Shown piece after piece: positions 1 through 7,598 of a DNA stretch of 8,838 nucleotides. A program made the translations under genes and the position numbers. Numbering within the stretch: position 1 is the first letter of the stretch; every line of letters begins with the position of its first letter. Below the pieces are notes generated by a model. It was not told the origin of the DNA. It made no database searches and was given only the letters and a program-made list of their open reading frames with translations. This stretch comes from a bacterium (GTDB taxonomy: Bacteria > Zixibacteria > MSB-5A5 > GN15 > FEB-12). The stretch spans positions 1 through 8,838 of the forward strand of contig JAUXBJ010000043.1 of the NCBI GenBank assembly GCA_030619425.1, read 5' to 3'.

Positions 1-457
1 CGTGCGGATCCCTGCCGTTGGGGTAGGACATCTGATTGATCCAGCGTTCCATTCTGTCCTCCCAGGCTCCCGCATCTTCACCGAAATAATACACGGCCAT
101 CTCGGCCACGACACTATCGCCCGGCAATGGTCCGTACTCGTAGAAAGCCTGCTTCTCACCCGACTTGCCCAGGTCCTGCCACTGTGAAGCCGGGTTAAAG
201 GTGACGCCGGCAATGCTGACCGGGGCGCCGTTGAGGTCGAACGGAATGTCGGACAGCTTGTATTCGATATTAATGGTATTGGTGTCCCGCGAAGCACTCC
301 CTGTAACAGCGCTGTCCGTTGCTGTCACCGCGGGCGGTTGATTCTCATTCGCATCAGGCTTCTCGGCTGTTTTCTCCGATGAACATGCAATCAGCAACAA
401 CGCTGGGATGAGCAGGGCTGTAGCTATCAGTCTAACCAGTTTCATGAAGTTAGTCAT
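1..457 (-). CDS. Putative lipoprotein, 3' end outside window
   Basis: The reading frame stays open from the ATG at 457 to the left edge, giving 152 codons with no stop, so the C-terminus is missing. The N-terminus is a lipoprotein signal: basic residues (K6, R9), a hydrophobic stretch, then the lipobox L-I-A-C with the lipidated cysteine at residue 25. A Ser/Thr/Glu/Pro-rich linker follows (about 26-55). The folded part begins near the segment IEYKLSDIPF and contains a W-x-D-R-M-E-R-W-I-N-Q-M stretch. That last segment recalls small lipoproteins with a 'x-N-x-x-R-W-x-x-Q' motif found in several environmental phyla, but this is a memory-based resemblance and no function is claimed. A GGAAGG-type ribosome site lies just upstream of 457; the in-frame ATG at 445 is an alternative. 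A TTGTCG-17-TATAGT promoter lies upstream (533-561), so it is probably transcribed separately from tsaD. Confidence 0.8.
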   Translation of the reverse strand, partial: MTNFMKLVRLIATALLIPALLLIACSSEKTAEKPDANENQPPAVTATDSAVTGSASRDTNTINIEYKLSDIPFDLNGAPVSIAGVTFNPASQWQDLGKSGEKQAFYEYGPLPGDSVVAEMAVYYFGEDAGAWEDRMERWINQMSYPNGRDPH

Positions 458-501
458 ATCACCTTCCAAGTTCAAATATCCTCTTTGTTTCCACAAAAAC
501 A

Positions 502-514
502 CACGCGTAGCGTG
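502..514 (-). terminator. Weak hairpin plus T-tract after tsaD (tentative)
   Basis: A 5-bp stem with a 3-nt loop (CACGC-GTA-GCGTG) is followed, in minus-strand sense, by a short T-rich run (about 493-500). It could be a weak tsaD terminator. It also sits inside the probable 5' leader of the lipoprotein gene, so it might act as an attenuator or have no role. The stem is short and support is weak. Confidence 0.25.
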
Positions 515-532
515 CAGTTATCATATTTCACA

Positions 533-561
533 ACTATACCGTAAGGCGCTCAAACCGACAA
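533..561 (-). promoter_or_regulatory. Predicted sigma70-type promoter of the lipoprotein gene
   Basis: In minus-strand sense, TTGTCG (556-561) and TATAGT (533-538) are separated by exactly 17 bp. Transcription would start near 526, giving a leader of about 70 nt before the lipoprotein ATG at 457. It lies in the gap after the tsaD stop. Confidence 0.5.
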
Positions 562-570
562 CCGTTTTTG

Positions 571-1572
571 CTATTCACCCAACCTGAGATACGGCACGGC
601 GTTGATCGCCAACTCGCCCGGACCCTCCTCTTGATATCGATAGAATCCCGCGGCGGCGATCATGGCGGCGTTGTCGGTACATAGTTCCACCGAGGGATAG
701 AATAACCGGCGCTTGATCGCACTCAGCCGTTCGGCCAACAATACCCGCAGACGACTGTTGGCTGCCACCCCACCCGATATACTTACGTCGTGCAGATCGC
801 GTTCGAGAGCCGCGCGCACTGTTTTCTCGACGACTACCGACACGGCGGCCTCTTGAAAAGAAGCGGCGATATCAGCCTTATGGCGCCCGAACTCCGCCTC
901 TGAGAGCTTAGCCAAAAACAGCGCTACCGCCGTCTTGAGCCCGGAGTAGGAGAACTGGTAGCCCTCCTTGAGAAGGGCGCGCGGAAACCGATGGTACTTC
1001 GGATCACCTTGCTGAGCCAACCGGTCAAGCCGAGCCCCACCGGGATAGCCGAGACCCATGAGTTTGGCGACTTTGTCAAACGCCTCGCCGAGAGCATCGT
1101 CTCTGGTGGCGCCGAGGATATCATAAGAACCAAAGCGCCGAACTTCGACGAGCATAGTGTGGCCGCCGGATACTATCAGAGTCAGGTGGTTTGCCTGAAG
1201 GTCGGGATGTTCCAGCAGGTTGGCGGCGACGTGCCCCTCGATATGATGTACTCCAATGAAGTGTTTACCAGCGGCAAAAGCCAGCCCCTTGGCGAAGGTC
1301 AACCCTACCAGCAGGGGACCGATCAGCCCCGGCCCCATGGTAGCAGCGATGAGATCGACATCATTCAGCGACACCCCGGCCTCAGTCAGAGCCTGACGGT
1401 ACACCGGCACAATCTTGCGCAGGTGAACCCTGCCGGCCACCTCCGGCACGACACCGCCGAATTTGCTGTGATCGGTTTGGGAGTGAATCACGTTGGCCAG
1501 GATCTGCCGGCCGTCGAGGACCAGAGCCACCGAGCTTTCGTCACAGGATGTTTCTATACCGAGGGTGAGCAT
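571..1572 (-). CDS. tsaD: tRNA N6-adenosine threonylcarbamoyltransferase TsaD
   Basis: Cytoplasmic Kae1/TsaD/YgjD family enzyme. With TsaB and TsaE it transfers the threonylcarbamoyl group from threonylcarbamoyl-AMP to A37 of tRNAs reading ANN codons (t6A synthesis). The 333 residues match the usual length. Visible signatures are the N-terminal LGIETSCDES nucleotide-binding strand, the metal-binding HHIEGH motif (His110 and His114), SGGHT at 135-139, the family signature around 160-180 (GEAFDKVAKLMGLGYPGG), SGGVAANSRL (Asn272) and C-T-D-N with Asp300. All expected metal and nucleotide residues are present, so it should be active. The ATG at 1572 is 2 bp after the YbbR stop and has no strong ribosome site, which points to translation coupled to the upstream gene. 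Confidence 0.98.
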   Translation of the reverse strand: MLTLGIETSCDESSVALVLDGRQILANVIHSQTDHSKFGGVVPEVAGRVHLRKIVPVYRQALTEAGVSLNDVDLIAATMGPGLIGPLLVGLTFAKGLAFAAGKHFIGVHHIEGHVAANLLEHPDLQANHLTLIVSGGHTMLVEVRRFGSYDILGATRDDALGEAFDKVAKLMGLGYPGGARLDRLAQQGDPKYHRFPRALLKEGYQFSYSGLKTAVALFLAKLSEAEFGRHKADIAASFQEAAVSVVVEKTVRAALERDLHDVSISGGVAANSRLRVLLAERLSAIKRRLFYPSVELCTDNAAMIAAAGFYRYQEEGPGELAINAVPYLRLGE

Positions 1573-1574
1573 GA

Positions 1575-2492
1575 CTACAAACGGTCTATCGCCACGGAGT
1601 CAACCGAAACCGATTTCACCCTGAAGGTCGTGGGACAGTCCACCTTCAAGGCCGCCCGTCCGGAACTATCCAGCTTAGTGTAGTCCGCCGAAACCACGAG
1701 AGCGGAAGCTTCGAGTTTATCGATTTCCTCGGGCGGACCGGTCAGAATGACCGTAACCAGTCGCGGTCGAATGGCCGTCCTGAGGTCCACCGGGGCGTTA
1801 TACAACACGACCGGAACGTTATCGAAGACTCTGGTTCGCACCGGCACCACCTGAACCTTGAGCGTAACTGAATCCGGATCAAGCGTGATCCCATGACCGA
1901 CCGGCGCGGTCAGCGGCAATGAAATTTCAAGGCTGTTGCGCAGTCCGCTCATCTTCTTATGTTCGGTAAAGATAGTACTGAAGCCTCCCAACAGCGAGCG
2001 CGGTCCGGATACTTTCACCTGGGCCGGCTCCGGCCGGGAAATCGATGCAACCGCGAAACCATCATCGGCAACTGCCACCAGGTCGGCCTCAACAGGCAGG
2101 GTCACCTCCGAGGTGCGATCAACGTACAATTCCAACCCAACAGGCGTGACTATTTCATCCAGCGAGATCAGGTTGCCTCCTGCAACCAACGAGGTGTTAC
2201 CTGGTGAGAGTGTCAACTGATGTCGCCCCGGAGCGAACTGTGTAGCGTTGATCCGCAGACCTTTCTCCCGCCACCGGGATCGCATCAGTTGTTTGCCGCT
2301 GGCCGACACGACCACCTGCAATGAATCAACCGGATAACGGACCAGTGACAGGTCCGCCTCGAGGTTGATACTGGTAACCGGCAACAGCACTTCGTAGACG
2401 TATGTTTTCTCTGTTGCTACGTGAAACCAAAGCAGCAAACCCAGAAGGAGAGCTACAATCTTGAGTGACAGATTATCAAACAACGAAGCCAC
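1575..2492 (-). CDS. YbbR/CdaR-like domain membrane protein
   Basis: A 305-residue protein from a GTG start: a short N-terminus, one membrane helix (about residues 7-25, NLSLKIVALLLGLLLWFHV), then a beta-rich extracytoplasmic part with about three YbbR-type repeats. The repeats begin near YEVLLPVT, VTLPVEADL and VFDNVPVVLY. The helix followed by x-W-F-x-V-x-x-E-K-T-Y is typical of YbbR/CdaR proteins. In Firmicutes these regulate the diadenylate cyclase CdaA, but no cyclase gene is present here, so a c-di-AMP role is not established. A TTG at 2567 would add 25 residues; GTG at 2492 is preferred because AAAGGGA lies 5 bp before it and the family helix normally starts close to the N-terminus. 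The gap after the propeller gene is about 108 bp; tsaD follows after 2 bp. Confidence 0.85.
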   Translation of the reverse strand: MASLFDNLSLKIVALLLGLLLWFHVATEKTYVYEVLLPVTSINLEADLSLVRYPVDSLQVVVSASGKQLMRSRWREKGLRINATQFAPGRHQLTLSPGNTSLVAGGNLISLDEIVTPVGLELYVDRTSEVTLPVEADLVAVADDGFAVASISRPEPAQVKVSGPRSLLGGFSTIFTEHKKMSGLRNSLEISLPLTAPVGHGITLDPDSVTLKVQVVPVRTRVFDNVPVVLYNAPVDLRTAIRPRLVTVILTGPPEEIDKLEASALVVSADYTKLDSSGRAALKVDCPTTFRVKSVSVDSVAIDRL

Positions 2493-2497
2493 AACAG

Positions 2498-2504
2498 TCC
2501 CTTT
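2498..2504 (-). promoter_or_regulatory. Ribosome binding site fixing the YbbR start
   Basis: AAAGGGA in minus-strand sense, 5 nt before GTG at 2492. No comparable site was seen ahead of the longer TTG start at 2567, so it favours the shorter protein. Confidence 0.5.
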
Positions 2505-2600
2505 GATCCTGTCGGCCGGAACCCGTCCGGTCGGGTGTGAGTATCCTAATGAATTTGCGGGCTTCAAACAACAACTATTGCAGAGGCGCGCGGCGTTCTG

Positions 2601-4082
2601 TTAGTCAACTCTCGAGGGGTTATTCCACCAAAATCGTGTCAGGCCCTCATCGCTGCCGATCCAGACATAGTCACCATCGAGCAGCAGGTCGTACAAGTAG
2701 TCTGAGGGCAGACCATCCAGGGTGGTAAACCGGCGCATCTTGAGGCCATCGTCGGTATAGTAGATCAGCGTCAGACCATCGGAGGAGGCGGCTGCAACGA
2801 TTGTCTCATTGATAGCCAGCGCCACCACCGCAGAGTGCCGCCGTTCCGTCTGATGCAGCAACTGCACTTTGCCGCTGAGACCATCGGCCCACACTACGCC
2901 GTCGGGTGCGGAAAACACTACCTGCTGCTGCCAGGAGGCGATACTGTACACGTCCCCCGTCAGCACACGATCAGGATCGACAAACTGATGCCATCGTCCG
3001 CTCTTTAGATGCAGTCGAAAAGCTCCCTCCGAAGTCGCTACCCACAAGAGTGAATCGATATGCTTCAGGTCGTAGACGGCCATCAGGTTGAACCGACCGG
3101 GCAGAACGTACGAGACGGAGTCACCCGAGGCCGGCGCCAGGGCGAGACCTTCTTCAGTACCGACAAAGAGAGAATCGCCCACCAGTTCCAGGGAGTAGAC
3201 ATTGTCGTGCGGCAGACCGTTGAAAGTCGACAAGCGACGTGTCATCCGCCCGCTTGCGCGATCCAGATATAGCAAACCTTCAGTCGTCCCAAGAAAGAGA
3301 GTCCGGTCATCAACGACCAGACAGTTGACGTCAACCACCGGAAAATCGTTGAATAAACCGGGTTCAACATAGCTAAAGGCATTGTTGTCACGATCGAAAA
3401 TAGTGACGCCGGTCCGCGAAGCATCGATAGCCGCCCCCGCCATCCAGAGCCGGCCGTCGTACTCGTAGATGGTTTTGACATTCTTCTGGATCAATCCGAA
3501 CGGCATCAGTTCAATCATGTAGGAAGTGGTCGCGGCATTGGCGGCGCCATAACCCCAGGTGCCTAACCACAGGTTGCCGTCACCGTCGTCAAGCATATCG
3601 GTGATCGAAAAGTATCGACCGTCGGGGTCTATCAACCGACCGTCACCCGGATAATGAAAACCCGGCGGCATGAACATCGTCTCCGGCAACCTGACGTGTA
3701 CGGAACTGTTGTTGATCATCGGCAACTCCGTCAGGGAATACCAACGATCAAACAAAGAATCAAATTCAAACAGCCCCATTGGCGTCTCGGCGTAGAGCCG
3801 CGTATCGAATTCGTCGACGAACACCTGCAGGATCTGTTCACTGCCGAGACCTTCACCGCCGGTAAGAGGGTCTTCCCACCGCAGCGTCATTTTGTTGAAA
3901 CGCGTGATCCCTTCGGTGGTCGCAAAGTAGACGTGTTTGAAGGAGCTACTGATAGAATTGATATGGTTGAAGTCAGCGTAAGTGACTATCTGATCCTTCA
4001 GGATGTCCGCCGATGCCGTGGCGCTGAGCGCCAGGAGAATCAGGCACCATCGGATGCCGGTGCAGCGCTTCAGTTCAGTCAT
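2601..4082 (-). CDS. Secreted beta-propeller protein (two-component regulator propeller type)
   Basis: A 493-residue protein with a Sec signal peptide (hydrophobic segment about 11-24, likely cleaved after A-S-A at residue 25). The mature part consists of repeated beta-propeller blades with a recurring pattern of aromatic/hydrophobic-x-G/A-T-x-E-G-L: VYFATTEGITRF (51), LYAETPMGLFEF (96), LFLGTTEGLLYL (262), LFVGTEEGLALA (305), LWVATSEGAFRL (346) and VWIGSDEGLTRF (473). Two linkers carry the GLP-x-D-x-x-Y motif (289 and 458). This matches the Reg_prop ligand-sensor blades found in periplasmic parts of hybrid sensors, but no kinase, transmembrane or sorting domain follows, so it is a free propeller of unknown ligand. 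Its ATG overlaps the stop of the M20 gene (ATGA), and GGAGGG about 10 nt upstream lies inside that gene, so translation is probably coupled. Confidence 0.85.
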   Translation of the reverse strand: MTELKRCTGIRWCLILLALSATASADILKDQIVTYADFNHINSISSSFKHVYFATTEGITRFNKMTLRWEDPLTGGEGLGSEQILQVFVDEFDTRLYAETPMGLFEFDSLFDRWYSLTELPMINNSSVHVRLPETMFMPPGFHYPGDGRLIDPDGRYFSITDMLDDGDGNLWLGTWGYGAANAATTSYMIELMPFGLIQKNVKTIYEYDGRLWMAGAAIDASRTGVTIFDRDNNAFSYVEPGLFNDFPVVDVNCLVVDDRTLFLGTTEGLLYLDRASGRMTRRLSTFNGLPHDNVYSLELVGDSLFVGTEEGLALAPASGDSVSYVLPGRFNLMAVYDLKHIDSLLWVATSEGAFRLHLKSGRWHQFVDPDRVLTGDVYSIASWQQQVVFSAPDGVVWADGLSGKVQLLHQTERRHSAVVALAINETIVAAASSDGLTLIYYTDDGLKMRRFTTLDGLPSDYLYDLLLDGDYVWIGSDEGLTRFWWNNPSRVD

Positions 4083-5272
4083 AACGAATCACCCTCCAGG
4101 CTGTCCAGCACGGCCGCACACAGCAGGGCGGTGCCGCAAACCAATGCTTTCTCATCGACCTTGAACTTCGACGAATGCCAGGGATGGACGGCCCCGATCT
4201 TAGGGTTACGACATCCCAGACGGAACATGGCCCCCGGCGCGAGTTGAAGATAGCGGGCGAAATCTTCACCTCCGAGCACCAGCGGCGTCTGGACGATTTT
4301 CCCCCGGCCAAACAGCGCTGAGAAGTTCTTCCTGAAAATCTCGTTGACTGCCGCGTAATTATCCAGAACCGGGTAGCCCGGGAAAAATGTCACTTCCGCC
4401 CTTGCCCCCCGCGCCCGACAGATCGCCTTAGCCGTGCGCTTGATGCGCTTCGGCAACTCCCGCGCCGCCTTATCCGAGAGCGCTCGCGCCGTGCCCTTGA
4501 GTTTGACGGATTCAGCAATCACGTTGCGCGCTCCCCCGCCCTCAATCCGACCGATAGTAATCGCCACCGGCGAAATCGGATCGATCTCACGCGCCACGAT
4601 TGTCTGCAATGCCTGGATGAGTTCACCGGCCGTCACTATTGCATCGACTGCATCGTGCGGTCGCGCGGCATGCCCGCCCCGACCCTGTATGACAATATCG
4701 AAATCAATCACCGAAGCCATAGTGACACCATCGCGCAGTCCAATCTTGCCGGTGGGCACCGACGGATCGACGTGCAAACCGAAAATCATCGAAACCCCAT
4801 CCATGGCGCCGTTCTCGATTAACGGCAGGGCGCCACCCGGCGGACTTTCCTCGGCCGGCTGAAATATGAACCGGACCGTCCCCGGGATCTTCTCCCGCAT
4901 CTCGAAAAGTACTGCCGCCGCGCCCAGGACCACCGCCATGTGCATGTCATGACCGCAGGCATGCATACAGCCTTCGACTTTCGAGCGATAGCGCAAACCG
5001 GTATTCTCCGTAATCGGGAGGGCATCGATATCAGTACGCATCGCCACCGTCGGTCCCGCCTGACCGCCTTTGAGTTGGGCCATCAGGCCGGTCTCCATCT
5101 TGATGGGCATCAACTCAAGCCCCAGAGAGCGCACTGTCTTTCTCAAATATGAGGTAGTCTTGAACTCGCCAAAGGAGAGTTCGGGATGCTGATGGAGATG
5201 CCGTCTCCAGGTTACCTGTTTACGGTACCAGCGCCGGGCGGCTCGGAGGATGTCGTTGTGAATAGCTTCCAT
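4079..5272 (-). CDS. M20D-family metal-dependent amidohydrolase/peptidase
   Basis: A 397-residue cytoplasmic enzyme of the M20D group (N-acyl-amino-acid amidohydrolase, hippurate hydrolase and IAA-amino-acid hydrolase relatives), which remove an acyl group from an amino acid. Visible family features are RRHLHQHPELSF (23-34), MRTDIDALPI (78-87), the metal-binding A-C-G-H-D-M-H (Cys106, His108), QPAEE (Glu141 catalytic, Glu142 ligand), GLHVDP (His167), the dimerisation-domain signature GRGGHAARPH (197-206) and the C-terminal WHSSKF (His366). The length is typical and all ligands are present, so activity is expected; the substrate cannot be inferred. There is no signal peptide. The start is 21 bp after the EndoV stop, with AAGGA about 12 nt upstream, and the 3' end overlaps the propeller gene. 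Confidence 0.93.
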   Translation of the reverse strand: MEAIHNDILRAARRWYRKQVTWRRHLHQHPELSFGEFKTTSYLRKTVRSLGLELMPIKMETGLMAQLKGGQAGPTVAMRTDIDALPITENTGLRYRSKVEGCMHACGHDMHMAVVLGAAAVLFEMREKIPGTVRFIFQPAEESPPGGALPLIENGAMDGVSMIFGLHVDPSVPTGKIGLRDGVTMASVIDFDIVIQGRGGHAARPHDAVDAIVTAGELIQALQTIVAREIDPISPVAITIGRIEGGGARNVIAESVKLKGTARALSDKAARELPKRIKRTAKAICRARGARAEVTFFPGYPVLDNYAAVNEIFRKNFSALFGRGKIVQTPLVLGGEDFARYLQLAPGAMFRLGCRNPKIGAVHPWHSSKFKVDEKALVCGTALLCAAVLDSLEGDSL

Positions 5273-5293
5273 GCAGGATTCTGGTCCTTACGG

Positions 5294-6013
5294 CTATGCC
5301 GTTTCTTCCGCAAGTTCAGGTTTCACTCGGATTTTCTTCTCACTACGCTGTTTGAGTTTGTTGGCCAAAAGATGGGCCAGACGAAGCGGTTCCGGCTGCC
5401 GGAAACCGCGCAGGCAGCGTTGCACGATACTGACGGCATCGGGAAGATCGCACCGATGTCCCGGCGAGATGTAGATCGGTTTGACGTTCTCCTTGCTGCG
5501 ATAGGCCACACCCACTTGACGTGTCGCCAGCATGATCGGTTGGTTAGCGCCTTTGGTGGGCGGCAGCTCACGATGATGACCGGTCAGGAGTCGGCGGCAA
5601 CATCCGATGGTCGGGATGTCGAGTACAACTCCGATATGGCTGGCCAGCCCGCAACGTCGTGGATGGGCTGTGCCATGACCGTGGACGATCACCAGTTGCG
5701 GCGTCTCCTTCAGATTGGAGAGCGCCTGACTAATAACAGCCCCCTCACGAAAATACAGGAATCCCGGGACGTACGGAAAACCCGGCGGTCCCTCAGCAAA
5801 GACGCGCTCCACCTCTTCCAACTCCGGAAAGCTCATGGTCACAGCGCAGGCGTACAGCACGTCGCTGCCGTTACCGTACACGGTTTCGACCGCCGTGATG
5901 AGATGTGGCTCCTCATCCAACGGCAGCAAACGAATCTGCGAAGCAGTTTCCTTTTGACGACGGCTTGCTTCCGCCTTGGATTTCGGCCAGGACTGGTGGC
6001 TAAATTCGCGCAC
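5294..6013 (-). CDS. nfi: Endonuclease V homologue with substituted catalytic residues
   Basis: A 239-residue protein with full-length endonuclease V similarity. EndoV normally nicks the second phosphodiester 3' of deoxyinosine (or inosine in RNA). Conserved blocks are W-x-x-x-x-x-E-A-x-x-x-Q near the N-terminus, FPYVPGFLYFREG (79-91), including the P-Y-V-P wedge and Glu90, HGTAHPRRCGLASHIGVVLDIPTIG (113-137), SPGHRCD (183-189, His186) and PEPLRLAHLLANK (208-219). Against the Thermotoga and E. coli enzymes, as I recall them, the first catalytic Asp (in G-V-D-x-x-[FY]) is Glu43, the second (in [FV]-D-G-x-G) is His111, and the conserved Lys of A-K-S-R-L is Arg140. Glu90 and His186 are retained. 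The GTG start at 6013 is the only usable one, because a stop lies directly upstream, and it fits the family length. The enzyme may be inactive, may bind only, or may have altered metal chemistry. Confidence 0.9.
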   Translation of the reverse strand: MREFSHQSWPKSKAEASRRQKETASQIRLLPLDEEPHLITAVETVYGNGSDVLYACAVTMSFPELEEVERVFAEGPPGFPYVPGFLYFREGAVISQALSNLKETPQLVIVHGHGTAHPRRCGLASHIGVVLDIPTIGCCRRLLTGHHRELPPTKGANQPIMLATRQVGVAYRSKENVKPIYISPGHRCDLPDAVSIVQRCLRGFRQPEPLRLAHLLANKLKQRSEKKIRVKPELAEETA

Positions 6014-6226
6014 GGCTCATGCAATCTTAGATTTCAAGTACAAAACCAACATTCGGACCATACTCTTGTTCACAATTCATCCGGCAGTGTGCACCGCTGG
6101 GCTACTATGTGGGTCAAGTCGGACATGGGACGTCAGCTTTGAAGCAGAAAGCTGTCACTCCCTTAACAATATAGAACCGGCTCAACCATCGGACAAGTCT
6201 TATGTCGTTTGCCATCAGGAGTGGTC
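6014..6226. other. Intergenic gap with a promoter and a small hairpin
   Basis: 213 bp between the DUF4846-like gene and the EndoV gene. Apart from the minus-strand promoter at 6168-6196, it holds a 7-bp inverted repeat, CAGCTTT (6134-6140) and AAAGCTG (6148-6154), with a 7-nt loop and no T-tract. It lies in the probable leader of the EndoV unit. No coding potential was recognised. Confidence 0.4.
6168..6196 (-). promoter_or_regulatory. Predicted sigma70-type promoter of the EndoV-to-tsaD unit
   Basis: In minus-strand sense, TTGTCC (6191-6196) and TATATT (6168-6173) are 17 bp apart. The start would be near 6161, giving a long leader of about 148 nt before the EndoV GTG. It would separate the EndoV-M20-propeller-YbbR-tsaD series from the upstream gene pair. 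Confidence 0.45.
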
Positions 6227-7099
6227 TCACTGAATACGCATCCGAAAGAAACCCTGGTGCGGGCGGTCCTCTCCAAGTTGCCCGATATCCGTCGCGGTCA
6301 CCCAGGGTCGATTGCGGTCCTCAGTGAGTAGCGGTATATGAAAATCACACGCCTCTTCACAGCCGCAGGCAACCACGAACCGCCCGTCGCCCTTCTTATT
6401 AATAAGCTTCAGGAGCACCACATACACACGACCACGGCGACCGGTTTCATCGTGAGCTATGAACAGGTCCCCCGGCGCCAGGTCCTGCGGTGCTATAGAA
6501 TCGCAATTCGCAACCAGGCTCTTATAGCTCGTCTGGTCTATACAGAAAAGCATGAAGCGATAGAACTCACGAGGAGTCGGTGAACGTTTCTCGGTTGGTT
6601 CGAAGAACGGTTCCATGCGATTGTTGAAGCGCAGATCGCCACTGAGGAAATCCTCGTAGCGCAGGGTGTCGCCTGCTCTCGGAAGAATCCTGAGTTCGGA
6701 TTCGCGGTGACGATGAAAAAGCCACTCGCCAAGAATACGTAATGGTATAGTCTGATCCGTAAAGCGATTACCCTTCCACGGCAGATGCACGGCTCGGGAA
6801 ATTTCGTCACGTTCGTACATCTTTCCGCCCTTCCAGTGCCCGACCGGTTTCCAACGATGCCACAGCGGGAAATGGGACACCCAATTCTGAAACGGGGTCA
6901 ACTCAGATGAATCCGGACGATAGAACCCTTCCGGGTACACAAACTCGGTCTCAAAGGTACAGATCGTATCCTTCATGGTCACGAACGGATAATGCTCGTA
7001 ATACCATTTAAGAATCTCTGCGGTATCTTTGGGCTGCTGCGCCGCAGCCTGGCCGACTATTATCAAACAGGCTGCAAGGGCGCCAAGTAAACGGGTCAT
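6227..7099 (-). CDS. Secreted protein resembling DUF4846
   Basis: A 290-residue protein with a Sec signal peptide (hydrophobic about 5-17, likely cleaved after Ala20 in Q-A-A-A-Q-Q). The order of segments resembles the DUF4846 family of exported proteins of unknown function: PEGFYR (56-61), FQNWVSHFPL (70-79), a middle helix with RYEDFLSGD (147-155), FYRFMLFCIDQTSYKSL (179-195) and a C-terminal PGDLFI strand (209-214) followed by a hydrophobic VYVVLL strand. The usual P-G-H-A-V-I-V motif is replaced by G-R-V-Y-V-V, so the match is distant. The ATG overlaps the stop of the upstream CMD gene (ATGA), with AGGAGG about 10 nt before it, so the two are probably co-expressed. Family assignment rests on pattern recognition only. 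Confidence 0.7.
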   Translation of the reverse strand: MTRLLGALAACLIIVGQAAAQQPKDTAEILKWYYEHYPFVTMKDTICTFETEFVYPEGFYRPDSSELTPFQNWVSHFPLWHRWKPVGHWKGGKMYERDEISRAVHLPWKGNRFTDQTIPLRILGEWLFHRHRESELRILPRAGDTLRYEDFLSGDLRFNNRMEPFFEPTEKRSPTPREFYRFMLFCIDQTSYKSLVANCDSIAPQDLAPGDLFIAHDETGRRGRVYVVLLKLINKKGDGRFVVACGCEEACDFHIPLLTEDRNRPWVTATDIGQLGEDRPHQGFFRMRIQ

Positions 7100-7449
7100 G
7101 CTTGCTTATCCTCCTGCAATTCACTCCACAATCGGCTGGCGCGTCGGACGTGGGGGATCGTGATAGAACCACCAGCGACCATACCTATCGCCATCACTTC
7201 ATTAAACTCCCGGTCGGTAACGTTCATCTCTCTCACCTTGATCGTGTGGTAGGTGATACAATCGTCACAGCGCAACACCAATGAGGCGACCAACCCCAAC
7301 AACTCTTTGGTCCTGGCATCAAGAGCGCCGTCGCGGTAAACGGCGGTATCGATACCGAAGAACCTCTTGATATCGATGTTGTCGCCGGAAAGTACGATCT
7401 CGTTCAACTTCTCTCGCTCTTTCTTGAACTCTTCTACCGACTTAGCCAT
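7096..7449 (-). CDS. Carboxymuconolactone decarboxylase/AhpD-family CxxC protein
   Basis: A 117-residue protein matching small CMD/AhpD-like proteins, all-helical oligomers that often act as thiol-dependent peroxidase or disulfide reductase partners. The core carries Glu49, then C-D-D-C-I-T-Y-H (Cys61, Cys64, His68), the redox CxxC plus His arrangement of the AhpD core, so thiol chemistry is plausible; the substrate is unknown. The frame is open to 7563, but ATG at 7449 is the better start: GGGAG lies about 6 nt upstream and a TTGCCA-17-TATATT promoter (7474-7502) would place the transcript start at about 7467, inside any longer version. Its end overlaps the DUF4846-like gene by ATGA. Confidence 0.92.
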   Translation of the reverse strand: MAKSVEEFKKEREKLNEIVLSGDNIDIKRFFGIDTAVYRDGALDARTKELLGLVASLVLRCDDCITYHTIKVREMNVTDREFNEVMAIGMVAGGSITIPHVRRASRLWSELQEDKQA

Positions 7450-7473
7450 GCTTTTCTCCCGAATTTGTCGGCC

Positions 7474-7502
7474 AATATAGCCGCCCCGCCCGACCCTGGC
7501 AA
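7474..7502 (-). promoter_or_regulatory. Strong predicted promoter of the CMD-DUF4846 pair
   Basis: TTGCCA (7497-7502) and TATATT (7474-7479), in minus-strand sense, are separated by 17 bp of very GC-rich spacer. Each box matches consensus at 5 of 6 positions. The leader would be about 18 nt. Confidence 0.65.
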
Positions 7503-7598
7503 CACAAAACAGGTCTGCTCCCGCATAGGTATTGACAAGGTGAGTGGCATAACCACATTGCACTAGTACAGCGGCATCCCCGAAACTGTTCTGCTGTC

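Noticed and set aside
991..1683. Long plus-strand open frame across tsaD
   Set aside because: Antisense to a certain tsaD; the product resembles nothing and the frame follows the codon bias of the real gene.
5186..6142. 318-codon plus-strand open frame
   Set aside because: Antisense to the M20 start and the whole EndoV gene, both of which have clear family motifs.
7450..7563. A 38-residue N-terminal extension of the CMD protein
   Set aside because: It would contain the promoter, and the GGGAG ribosome site sits just ahead of ATG 7449; the family begins at M-A-K-S.
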